DNA of 64,000 nt from assembly GCA_900768075.1 (NCBI GenBank), contig CAAGBN010000033.1, positions 9,318-73,317 on the forward strand, in the 5' to 3' direction. The notes beneath the pieces are model-generated. The model did no database searches. It was not told where the DNA came from and saw only the letters and a list, made by a program, of their open reading frames with translations. Positions 25,700 to 32,887 of the stretch are shown in pieces; position 1 is the stretch's first letter, and each line of letters starts with the position of its first letter. The translations under genes were made by a program, and so were the position numbers. Source of the DNA: Clostridia bacterium (GTDB taxonomy: Bacteria; Bacillota; Clostridia; Oscillospirales; Acutalibacteraceae).

Positions 25700-26905
25700 T
25701 TATTTATCCTCCTCTACGAATTCCTTGTTCCAGATTACGCCTGTCTTGAGAGGTGCACCCTTGCAGAAAATCTTGTTTTCGTAAGCGTCAAGGGGGTCTG
25801 CTGTGAATTCGTCTTTGTCAATAAGCTCAACAACCTCGTCATATCTGCTGTCCACAAGGACATCAATAGCTTCTTCCATATGTGACTGACGGAAGTTGAT
25901 AGATGCGAAAATAAGGTGATTTTCAAAGCCGAAGGGCATTGTGTCATAGGAAACTACGGGACCGAGTGAGAAGCTGTTATATACACCGTTACAGCCGAGA
26001 ACCTTATGCTGGAATGCGACTCTGTGTTCAATGTTGGTACCGCTTGTACCCACAAACATTGTAGCTCTGCCACCGAGCATCTCGATGATTTTTTCTGCTG
26101 TCTCCTCTTCTGTAAGACCTGCTGTGCAGAGATAGTCAGCCTTTGCGATTTCCTTTGAGAAAACTACCTTCTTGCAGTTTTCATCGCTTCTGCCGATGAA
26201 GAGAATTTTTGCATTGGGGTGATATCTTCTGATCTGATCTGCAATGAAAAGACCTGTCATACCGAGACCGAAAACTACTGTTCTTTCAAAGACATTATCC
26301 TTGGCCTTCTGTCTTGCTTCAGCTTCAGAGCATTTATGCTTTGCCATTTCAATTCTGAACCAGTGAGCTTCACCAAGATCTTCCATTCTTTCTCTCTGGA
26401 AAATAGCGCAAGCATAGGGGTCAGCAAATGAAAGTCTCTTTGCAACTGAAAGAGGAATCTTTTTTAAATCCTTATATTCCTCGGGGAGAGGTAAGAGCAT
26501 ATCAGGGTTGAAGTAGTTCTTGTCGCAGAAAAGTCCGTCTGCACCGTCGCAGCCGTATTCAAAGTAGGTTTCATCCTCTGTGTAACGAGTGGGGTCATAG
26601 CTGTCACCGCCACGGATAAGCACTATAGCAAATCTGTTCTCGGAGGGCACCCAAACAACGCCCTCGTGACCGTTGATGAGTCTGTTTTCACCCTCGGGGA
26701 ATTTCTTTGAAAGCTTGCTGTCTCTGCCCATTTTCATAAGCTCAAAGTCAGTACCGCAGAAGCCCTGGAATACAGGCCAAGCCTCGATACCCTTATAGGC
26801 AGGCTCACCTCTTAAACGCTGTCTTTCGGGATTTATTAAATTAATCTCGCCGTACTTGATAGGCAAGTCTTTATCGTTTTGAAAATATGTGCCGTAGGTT
26901 TTCAT
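25700..26905 (-). CDS. Glucose-dehydrogenase-like MDR protein (probable sugar 1-dehydrogenase)
   Basis: A 401-residue divergent MDR protein. It has FCGTDFELMKMG and INGHEGVVWV in the N-terminal half, a nucleotide motif VFGLGMTGLFIAD (about residue 215), and a C-terminal segment INFRQSHMEEAIDVL. These resemble the archaeal-type glucose dehydrogenase C-domain. Such enzymes oxidise aldoses at C1 to lactones. ATG 26905 lies six bases after AAAGGTG; the upstream TTG at 26926 is rejected. It is the first gene of the leftward operon, just below the promoter at 26941-26969. With the downstream lactonase-like gene it would form a sugar-to-aldonate module. Confidence 0.65.
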   Translation of the reverse strand: MKTYGTYFQNDKDLPIKYGEINLINPERQRLRGEPAYKGIEAWPVFQGFCGTDFELMKMGRDSKLSKKFPEGENRLINGHEGVVWVPSENRFAIVLIRGGDSYDPTRYTEDETYFEYGCDGADGLFCDKNYFNPDMLLPLPEEYKDLKKIPLSVAKRLSFADPYACAIFQRERMEDLGEAHWFRIEMAKHKCSEAEARQKAKDNVFERTVVFGLGMTGLFIADQIRRYHPNAKILFIGRSDENCKKVVFSKEIAKADYLCTAGLTEEETAEKIIEMLGGRATMFVGTSGTNIEHRVAFQHKVLGCNGVYNSFSLGPVVSYDTMPFGFENHLIFASINFRQSHMEEAIDVLVDSRYDEVVELIDKDEFTADPLDAYENKIFCKGAPLKTGVIWNKEFVEEDK

Positions 26906-26940
26906 ATTATCACCTTTCTTCTTCAAAATTTACCATTATA

Positions 26941-26969
26941 ATTATCTATCTTTCGACTTGTTTTGTCAA
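26941..26969 (-). promoter_or_regulatory. Promoter of the leftward uxa/GH43 operon
   Basis: Minus strand: -35 TTGACA (26969-26964), 17 bp spacer, -10 GATAAT (26946-26941). It diverges from a plus-strand promoter 32 bp away, so one regulator could control both arms. The short AT-rich gap contains TAATAATTG/CAATTATTA-like symmetry. Confidence 0.8.
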
Positions 26970-27000
26970 GCAAATATTATCAATTATTAGAAATAATATC

Positions 27001-27029
27001 TTGAAAAGATACAGTGCTTATGATATCAT
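27001..27029 (+). promoter_or_regulatory. Promoter of the rightward GH43-GH29 operon
   Basis: -35 TTGAAA (27001-27006), 17 bp spacer, -10 TATCAT (27024-27029), 31 bp before the GH43 ATG, with CGGAGG as ribosome binding site. Confidence 0.75.
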
Positions 27030-27060
27030 TTAAGAAATACATTTTACGGAGGATAAGCCT

Positions 27061-28818
27061 ATGCTGTTTATCAATAAAATCATCTATTCCTTTATGGCCG
27101 CCGTCTGCGCAATAACTGCCTTTTTCGGTGTGCCTGATGCAGAAAAAATGACAGCAAAGCAATATCCTATAAATGGTTCGCCCGATGAATCCTGTCAGGT
27201 TAATGACAGCAGAGTGGCAGTCCATGACCCCTCTGTGGTTAAAAGTGAGGACGGCACCTATTATCTTTTCGGCACTCACGGCTGTGCAGCTAAAAGCGAA
27301 GATATGATAAACTGGAAAAGCATCGCTTCGGGTGTGAATGACAGCAACCGTCTTCTTGTCAGAGAGGGCGAAACCTTAAGAGGCACACTCAATGAGCCTT
27401 TAGGCTGGACAGATGCTTATCAGCTTTCAAAGGGCCATAACGAAAATGATCTTCAGACCAACATTTGGGCTTCAACCGTTATATACAATAAAGAAATGGG
27501 CAAATACTGCTACTATGCTTCCTCATCTGTCTGGGGCACAGCAGGCTCGGTTATATGGTTTGCCACAAGCGATAACATCGAGGGTCCCTATGATTACGAG
27601 GACTCCATAGTATATTCAGGCTTCAATAATCTCACCAACGAGGGCAAATTCTATTCAAGAGTCAATTCGGCACACTACTCCTTCACCAACATTTCCGAGC
27701 TTTTCAGAGACGGTGTTTTCTCAAAGAAAGACCTGGAAAATGCTCCCTGGTTCAAGGATAATGGAGAGTATGATGACACAGTTTATCCCAACTGTATCGA
27801 CCCTGCCCTTTTCTATGATGCTGACGGCAGATTATGGATGACCTACGGTTCATTCTTCGGTGGCACCTACATAATACCTATGGATGAAAGTACAGGCAAG
27901 CCTGACTATGAATATATGAAGAACACCGACGGTTATGATATGTATTTCGGCAAAAAGATAATAGCTACCGCCTATGCAACCGATCTTTCAGGCGAAGGTC
28001 CTTTTATTACCTATGATAAAGAAAGCGGTTATTATTATCTGTTTATTTCCTACAACGGCCTCGGAGCATTGGGCGGATACAATATAAGAGAATACAGAAG
28101 CGAAAATCCCGACGGCCCCTACTATGATGCGGCAGGGTACTGCTCAACAGACAACAAAAATACCGGCGCAAAGCTTTTCGGCAACTATAAGCTTGATTGC
28201 CTTGACACTGCTTATCTTTCAGGAGGTCATTCCTCCTGCCTTGTTGACGATGACGGTAAAATCTTTCAGGTTTATCATACCCGCTTCAATGTAGGTAACG
28301 ACGGCTACGAAACAAGAGTGCACCAAATGGCAAGAACTCAGAGTGGTTGGCTGACAGTACTCCCCTTTGAGTATAGCGGTGAAATTATAGAAAATAAAGG
28401 GTACACTGCCGAGGAAATTGCAGGCGAATATGAATTTATAGCTCACGGAAATATCAGCAATTACACCGACAGCTGGAATAAGGTCGGCAACATTATAGCC
28501 ACTACTCAGAAAATCACTCTCAATGCCTACGGCACGATAGATGCCCTGAGAGTTTACACAGCAAATAAAAACGATACTTCCCTCTTCTCTCGCAAAGCAG
28601 AGGGCACTTGGGAAGTTTCAGATAATGCACCATATATAACAATCACTGTTGACTCTGAGGTTTACCAAGGTGTAATCTGCACACAAAAAGATGAAAGTGA
28701 AAGCAAAGCTCAGCGACTCGTTTTCAGTGCAATCGGCAGTAACAACGAATGCTTATGGGGCGTAAAAAAAATAAAGGAGAAGCATTATGACAAAACAAGA
28801 ATATTTAAAGCAAATTGA
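27061..28818 (+). CDS. GH43 endo-arabinanase-like enzyme, exported
   Basis: A 585-residue protein. A hydrophobic N-terminus (FINKIIYSFMAAVCAITAFFG) precedes a GH43 propeller with VHDPSVVKSEDGTYYLFGTHG (base Asp), NIWASTVIYN, IDPALFYDADGRLWMTYGS and SGEGPFITYD (acid Glu). Around residue 440 begins a C-terminal beta domain (YTAEEIAGEYEFI to LWGVKK) like that of large Bacillus AbnB-type arabinanases. It likely cuts alpha-1,5-arabinan of pectin outside the cell. Its last 32 bases overlap the GH29 gene, whose ribosome binding site lies within this coding sequence, implying coupling. Confidence 0.88.
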   Translation: MLFINKIIYSFMAAVCAITAFFGVPDAEKMTAKQYPINGSPDESCQVNDSRVAVHDPSVVKSEDGTYYLFGTHGCAAKSEDMINWKSIASGVNDSNRLLVREGETLRGTLNEPLGWTDAYQLSKGHNENDLQTNIWASTVIYNKEMGKYCYYASSSVWGTAGSVIWFATSDNIEGPYDYEDSIVYSGFNNLTNEGKFYSRVNSAHYSFTNISELFRDGVFSKKDLENAPWFKDNGEYDDTVYPNCIDPALFYDADGRLWMTYGSFFGGTYIIPMDESTGKPDYEYMKNTDGYDMYFGKKIIATAYATDLSGEGPFITYDKESGYYYLFISYNGLGALGGYNIREYRSENPDGPYYDAAGYCSTDNKNTGAKLFGNYKLDCLDTAYLSGGHSSCLVDDDGKIFQVYHTRFNVGNDGYETRVHQMARTQSGWLTVLPFEYSGEIIENKGYTAEEIAGEYEFIAHGNISNYTDSWNKVGNIIATTQKITLNAYGTIDALRVYTANKNDTSLFSRKAEGTWEVSDNAPYITITVDSEVYQGVICTQKDESESKAQRLVFSAIGSNNECLWGVKKIKEKHYDKTRIFKAN

Positions 28819-30259
28819 TGCCGTTATCGAAAACGGCAAATATAAGGCTGACTGGGCTTCGCTTTGCAACCACAAAACACCCGACTGGTTCAAAAGAGAC
28901 AAGCTTGGTATATTCATCCATTGGGGTGTTTACAGTGTACCCGGCTTCGGCAACGAGTGGTACCCACGCTCAATGTATGATAAGAGAGTAAGAGAATTCG
29001 AGCATCACAGAAAAACCTACGGTGAGCATAAAGACTTCGGCTACAAGGATTTCATTCCTATGTTCAAGGCCGAAAAATTCGACGCTGACAAATGGGTTGA
29101 CCTTTTCAAAAAAAGCGGTATCAGATATGTTATGCCCGTTGCAGAGCATCACGACGGCTTTGCAATGTATGACACAGAATTCAACCGTTGGAATGCAAAA
29201 GAAATGGGCCCCTGCCGTGATATCATCAGCGAAATCAAGACTGCTAGTGAAAAGAGCGGTCTTACCTTCTGCGCTTCTTCACACAGAGCTGAACACTATT
29301 TCTTCCTCAATCTCGGCAGAACCTTTGACAGCGACGTTAACGATGAAAGATACGCTGACTTCTATGGCCCCGCTGTTTATCTTGAAGAATTCAACTCAGA
29401 AAATATGGGTCCCACCACTGAAAACGCTTTCGGTACAGGCGCAAGTGAAGAATGGCTTCAGGATTGGCTTGTCCGCACATGTGAAATCTTAGATAAATTC
29501 CAGCCCTCAATCATCTACTTTGACTGGTGGATTCAGAATCACTCATTCAAGCCCTATCTTAAAAAGCTTGCTGCTTATTACTACAATAGAGCTGAAGAAT
29601 GGGGCAAGGAAGTAACTATCAACCACAAGCACGAAGCTTTTCCCCACACAGTTGCAACCTACGACGTGGAAAAGGGTGCACTCACAGACATTTCACCACG
29701 TCCCTGGCAGACAGACACTTCCATTGGCAAGCGTTCATGGGGATACACAAAGGACAACGAATTCAAGCCTGCCCGTCAGGTTATCTGCGACCTTGTTGAC
29801 ATCGTTTCCAAAAACGGCAACCTGCTTATCAATATAGGTCCCAAGCCCGACGGTACAATCACTGACGAGGAGACTGCTGTGCTTCTGACAATGGGTGAAT
29901 GGCTCAAGACCAACGGCGAAGCAATTTACGGCACAACCTATTGGAAGTGGTTCGGCGAGGGCGAGGTCAACGCTGAAGAGGGTGCTTTCAAGGATACCGA
30001 AGAAAAAGGCTTCACAAGCAAGGATTTCCGTTTCACATACAAGAACGGCTATCTTTATGTTTTCCAGATGAGACCCGACAAAAAGGCTGTTATCAAGACC
30101 TTGAGAAGAAAAGACATCCGAGACCTGCTTTTCAGCAGCATTGAGCTTTTAGGCTATGGTAAGGTTGACTTCGCACGAGACTCTGAAGCACTGACTATCA
30201 CTAATAATTTTGAATTTGGCAGTGATCTGCCCATATGCTATAAAATCACTCTTGACTGA
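28787..30259 (+). CDS. GH29 alpha-L-fucosidase (or alpha-L-galactosidase)
   Basis: A 490-residue GH29 enzyme without signal peptide, so it acts in the cytoplasm on imported oligosaccharides. It has WFKRDKLGIFIHWGVYSVPG at the start of the barrel, YVMPVAEHHDGFAMYDTEFNRWNA, and the nucleophile Asp in SIIYFDWWI. A C-terminal beta-sandwich follows after KNGNLLINIGPKPDGTI. AAAGGAGAAGCATT precedes ATG 28787 inside the GH43 gene. GH29 enzymes cleave alpha-L-fucosides and sometimes alpha-L-galactosides. The neighbouring UxaB/UxaA pathway makes L-galactose worth considering. It ends the rightward operon before a strong terminator. Confidence 0.92.
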   Translation: MTKQEYLKQIDAVIENGKYKADWASLCNHKTPDWFKRDKLGIFIHWGVYSVPGFGNEWYPRSMYDKRVREFEHHRKTYGEHKDFGYKDFIPMFKAEKFDADKWVDLFKKSGIRYVMPVAEHHDGFAMYDTEFNRWNAKEMGPCRDIISEIKTASEKSGLTFCASSHRAEHYFFLNLGRTFDSDVNDERYADFYGPAVYLEEFNSENMGPTTENAFGTGASEEWLQDWLVRTCEILDKFQPSIIYFDWWIQNHSFKPYLKKLAAYYYNRAEEWGKEVTINHKHEAFPHTVATYDVEKGALTDISPRPWQTDTSIGKRSWGYTKDNEFKPARQVICDLVDIVSKNGNLLINIGPKPDGTITDEETAVLLTMGEWLKTNGEAIYGTTYWKWFGEGEVNAEEGAFKDTEEKGFTSKDFRFTYKNGYLYVFQMRPDKKAVIKTLRRKDIRDLLFSSIELLGYGKVDFARDSEALTITNNFEFGSDLPICYKITLD

Positions 30260-30267
30260 TAAACAAA

Positions 30268-30304
30268 AATCCCCACGGAACATTCCGTGGGGATTAAGTT
30301 TTTA
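30268..30304 (+). terminator. Terminator of GH43-GH29
   Basis: AATCCCCACGGAA-CA-TTCCGTGGGGATT (30268-30295), a perfect stem, then AAGTTTTTAG. Confidence 0.92.
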
Positions 30305-30324
30305 GTCTGTGCAAAAGGTGGGGC

Positions 30325-30403
30325 GCGGCTCCATTAAATCGCTTCGCGATTTACAGCGACTGCGTCGCTGAGCCGAAGCCCCCGGCTTCGGCTATGGAGC
30401 CGC
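30325..30403. repeat. Cloverleaf-shaped palindromic repeat, copy 2
   Basis: Outer stem GCGGCTCCAT (30325-30334) with ATGGAGCCGC (30394-30403). Inner hairpins are TAAATCGC/GCGATTTA (30335-30353), AGCGAC/GTCGCT (30355-30369) and GCCGAAGCC/GGCTTCGGC (30372-30392). Compared with copy 1 (12777-12858), the second hairpin has G-C replaced by A-T at its base, and the first changes both members of pairs. The fold, not just the sequence, is conserved. An extra flanking pair AGTCTG/CAGACT is visible here. Confidence 0.85.
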
Positions 30404-30417
30404 AAGCCTCAGACTGA

Positions 30418-30543
30418 TTACGAGTGTATTTTAAACATTATTGTCTGAAACAGCATCTGCAGATATGCGATAGGGAAAGTCAGAACTTCAAACTTCTTCT
30501 TTGTAGGTCTTGTTCTGACAACATCTGTAGTCTTTGATTTCAT
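30418..30543 (-). CDS. Small protein of 41 residues, basic N-terminus and hydrophobic C-terminus
   Basis: ATG 30543 is preceded by GGAGG at 8 bases and by a near-perfect promoter at 30602-30630. The product begins MKSKTTDVVRTRPTKKKFEV and continues LTFPIAYLQMLFQTIMFKIHS. It has a cationic first half and an amphipathic to hydrophobic second half with no signal cleavage site. It stands alone after the methyltransferase gene, and its stop codon is 14 bp from the cloverleaf repeat. No family recognised. Candidates are a membrane-associated small protein, a signalling peptide or a peptide precursor; none is demonstrated. The expression signals are the strongest evidence. Confidence 0.72.
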   Translation of the reverse strand: MKSKTTDVVRTRPTKKKFEVLTFPIAYLQMLFQTIMFKIHS

Positions 30544-30601
30544 AGATTTAACCTCCGATTAAACTTCTGCATAAGCAATTGCAAAATTCTGTATATGCTT
30601 T

Positions 30602-30630
30602 ATTTTATCTTGATAAAATGACTTTGTCAA
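30602..30630 (-). promoter_or_regulatory. Promoter of the 41-codon gene
   Basis: Minus strand: -35 TTGACA (30630-30625), 17 bp spacer, -10 TAAAAT (30607-30602). It is one of the best promoters in the window. Confidence 0.85.
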
Positions 30631-30645
30631 GACAGTCAGTGTGAT

Positions 30646-31227
30646 TTATTTTTTCACACCTGACACCATATACATTCTCTCATCGGAAATAAGCACATCG
30701 ACCTCAAACCAGGGACTCATCATATCCGCAAGAATTTCTTTTTTTACAAGAGGTACAGATATATTTTCAGCGGCACCCTTATGACATTCTTCAAGCTCTT
30801 TTTCACTGATACCGTGAGCAACCGTAAGTCTGCCGCCAAGCTTAAGTGCACTCGAAACATTAGCAAAAAGCTTTTCAACCTGCGCAAAATGAGGGAAGGC
30901 GTTATATATCATCGCTATGTCGTATTCTTGCTCAAAGCTATATGTTTCAGCATCAGCACAAAGCACCTGCACCTGAGGAAACTTTTCCTTTGCGATTCTG
31001 ACCATTTCAGGTGAAATATCAACACCTGTGACCTTAACACCTCGAAGCAGATAATCAGGAAAAAGCACACCCGTACCGCAAGCAATATCAAGAATATGCT
31101 TACCTTTTGTAACATCGGCTTTTTTGAGGATAAAATCTATAACCTCCTCATTACGCACCTGAATTGAATCCCAGAGTTCTGCCCTTTTATCAAAAAAATC
31201 AATTACTTCTTGTTTATCCATAATCAT
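30646..31227 (-). CDS. Class I SAM-dependent methyltransferase
   Basis: A 193-residue methyltransferase. Motif I is HILDIACGTGVL (about residue 44), an acidic residue ends motif II (KVTGVDISPEM), CADAETY and IYNAFPHF follow. No substrate domain is recognised. Its start ATG 31227 overlaps the stop of the ACS-like gene (ATGA), with AAGGG upstream; ATG 31221 is an alternative with better spacing. It is last in the CooC/dehydratase-like operon, so it may modify a small metabolite or cofactor of that system. A ubiquinone/menaquinone or tellurite-type annotation would be a guess. Confidence 0.8.
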   Translation of the reverse strand: MIMDKQEVIDFFDKRAELWDSIQVRNEEVIDFILKKADVTKGKHILDIACGTGVLFPDYLLRGVKVTGVDISPEMVRIAKEKFPQVQVLCADAETYSFEQEYDIAMIYNAFPHFAQVEKLFANVSSALKLGGRLTVAHGISEKELEECHKGAAENISVPLVKKEILADMMSPWFEVDVLISDERMYMVSGVKK

Positions 31228-31913
31228 ATTCCCTTGTTTTTAAAGTGAAGCTCTCTCATACCCTCTACTTCATCGCAGACAGGCTTAAGGTTACAGGTAT
31301 CACAGTCGAAATTAACGCTGTTCATAACGTGATTGAGAGTTTCAGTAATACTGTTGTTTTTCTGAGCCAACATTTCAAGAGCCTTATGGTCAGCTTCTTC
31401 AGATGTGATAAACACTACTCTCACGCCCTTTACTGCAGGGTTTTCTTTATATTTACCGATGAGCAGATTGCCTACATTCTCGAAGCTGATACCGTTTTTT
31501 ATGGCTTGCTTTGAAACCCTGACAGCCTCCTGATGTGAACGCGAGGTTGTTCTTATCATATAGCCGTCGGGAAAGTAGTGATACTTGACATACTCAATCT
31601 TTCTGATAAGGTTATATGCCTTCTGTTCACTCTCCTGCTCGTCTATCTGCACAATAGTGTAGCGAGTGAAGCTACAATCCTTTTTAATATCGCAAAGCTC
31701 TTTACCTATTACTGTAATTCCGTCTTTCACAGGCGCTGAGGTTACAAGATTAAAGCCTGTACCCTTCAGCTCAAAAGCGCTGTGCTTTTGTAATATAACC
31801 TGATTTACACCCAGATCCTTCCAGGCGTTATTGCAATCATAATCATATTCAGTTTCAGCAAGCCCCTTATTGATTTCAGAGGCTTGCCTTATAAGCGAAT
31901 CAAAAAATTCCAT
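31224..31913 (-). CDS. Acetyl-CoA synthase beta-subunit-related protein without A-cluster domain
   Basis: A 229-residue soluble protein. Its C-terminus FDCDTCNLKPVCDEVEGMREL gives a C-x2-C-x5-C set. It is preceded by GVRVVFITSEEAD and SHQEAVRVSKQAIKNGISFENVG, a pattern I associate with the non-catalytic part of CO-dehydrogenase/acetyl-CoA-synthase beta subunits. The nickel A-cluster domain of those enzymes is not present. Further Cys pairs occur at KELCDIKKDC. It might bind an Fe-S cluster or act as an assembly partner. It starts at ATG 31913, sharing a base with the stop of the 52-residue membrane protein (TAATG), and is in an operon with a CooC-like ATPase. The family assignment is moderate. 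Confidence 0.55.
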   Translation of the reverse strand: MEFFDSLIRQASEINKGLAETEYDYDCNNAWKDLGVNQVILQKHSAFELKGTGFNLVTSAPVKDGITVIGKELCDIKKDCSFTRYTIVQIDEQESEQKAYNLIRKIEYVKYHYFPDGYMIRTTSRSHQEAVRVSKQAIKNGISFENVGNLLIGKYKENPAVKGVRVVFITSEEADHKALEMLAQKNNSITETLNHVMNSVNFDCDTCNLKPVCDEVEGMRELHFKNKGI

Positions 31914-32071
31914 TACAGTTTTTTATCCTTTTTCATTTTGTCGTAACGGTTTTTCCAGAGCCAGTCGTAAACCACTCTGATAAGCTTCATATCAAGGTTA
32001 AACCAATAGATTGCAAATGTTACAACAAATAAAGCAAATATCACACCGAGTATAACAAGAATTACATCCAT
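31913..32071 (-). CDS. Small membrane protein of 52 residues
   Basis: ATG 32071 starts 1 bp before the end of the activase gene region and the stop TAA (31915-31913) overlaps the next ATG as TAATG. The product begins MDVILVILGVIFALFVVTFA, a single transmembrane helix (residues 3-24). A basic, aromatic cytoplasmic tail rich in Trp, Arg and Lys follows (DWLWKNRYDKMKKDKKL). Tight coupling on both sides inside a seven-gene operon argues that it is real and belongs to the system, perhaps tethering the Fe-S proteins to the membrane. GTGAACTG precedes it as a weak ribosome site. No family recognised. Confidence 0.75.
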   Translation of the reverse strand: MDVILVILGVIFALFVVTFAIYWFNLDMKLIRVVYDWLWKNRYDKMKKDKKL

Positions 32072-32072
32072 A

Positions 32073-32873
32073 TCAGTTCACCTGTGCAAGGCCTTTCTGT
32101 CTTGCGTACTCTGCCGCACCGAGAGCACCCATAAGCTGAGGGTCTGTTGAAAGCTCAACAACCTTGATTTTAAGCACCTTTTCAATAGCAGCCTTAAGGC
32201 CTACATTCTTAGCGCAACCGCCTGTGAGCGTTATGCTGTCTGTAGCACCTGCTTTTTTAGCCATAACGAAGCATCTTTTTGCAACTGCAAGCTGAATACC
32301 TGCCGCAATTTCATCCATAGGCTTGCCCTCACCTACAAGTGAGATAACCTCACTCTCTGCAAAAACTGTACACTGAGCAGTGATGGGGATAGTATTCTTT
32401 GCTCCGAGTGAAAGCTTTGAAAATTCGGGAAGTGTCATTTCAAAAGCATTAGCCATAGCCTCGTAGAATCGGCCTGTACCTGCAGCACATTTATCGTTCA
32501 TAGCAAAATTTTTAACTGTACCATCTGTATCAATAGCAATACCCTTAACGTCCTGACCACCGATATCGATAATAGCCTTTACCTCGGGGTTTGTTACGTG
32601 TACACCCATAGCGTGACAGCTGATTTCTGAAATATTCTCATCAGCAAAGGGCACCTTGTTTCTGCCGTAGCCTGTACCGATAAGATATGTAAGGTCCTTA
32701 GCTGATTCAAGACCCTCTACCTGTGCAACAGCATCTCCGAGAGCAATTTCTGCACTTGCAACAGGGTTGATTTTACTTCTGTTTGTGACGTTGGCAACAA
32801 TCTTGCCGTTTTCGTCAAGTATAATACATTTTGTGTAGGTTGAACCTACATCGCATCCGCCAAAATATTTCAT
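32073..32873 (-). CDS. 2-Hydroxyacyl-CoA dehydratase activase-like ATPase (BadF/BcrA/HgdC family)
   Basis: A 266-residue ASKHA-fold ATPase that, in the family, delivers a single low-potential electron driven by ATP to a dehydratase or reductase. It begins MKYFGGCDVGSTYTKC (phosphate-1). The two Cys that bridge the [4Fe-4S] cluster in the homodimer lie in NDKCAAGTGRFYE and TAQCTVFAESEVIS; ITLTGGCAKNVG is the adenosine motif. All key residues are intact. ATG 32873 is nine bases after AAAGGAG; an upstream in-frame TTG is rejected. Its partners are the two subunits directly upstream. Confidence 0.92.
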   Translation of the reverse strand: MKYFGGCDVGSTYTKCIILDENGKIVANVTNRSKINPVASAEIALGDAVAQVEGLESAKDLTYLIGTGYGRNKVPFADENISEISCHAMGVHVTNPEVKAIIDIGGQDVKGIAIDTDGTVKNFAMNDKCAAGTGRFYEAMANAFEMTLPEFSKLSLGAKNTIPITAQCTVFAESEVISLVGEGKPMDEIAAGIQLAVAKRCFVMAKKAGATDSITLTGGCAKNVGLKAAIEKVLKIKVVELSTDPQLMGALGAAEYARQKGLAQVN

Positions 32874-32887
32874 TTCTATATTCTCCT

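Noticed and set aside
25559..25885. Open frame spanning the junction of the two MDR genes on the plus strand
   Set aside because: It crosses the boundary of two coupled minus-strand genes and has no expression signals.
28787..30259. GH29 as part of a cytoplasmic L-fucose isomerase pathway
   Set aside because: No fucI, fucK or fucA is in the locus; the aldolase and kinase at 45.7-49.1 kb carry rhamnose-type signatures.
30646..31227. Peptide-modifying methyltransferase of a RiPP cluster with the 41-codon gene as precursor
   Set aside because: No other RiPP maturation gene, protease or exporter is near, and the methyltransferase is coupled to the Fe-S operon instead.
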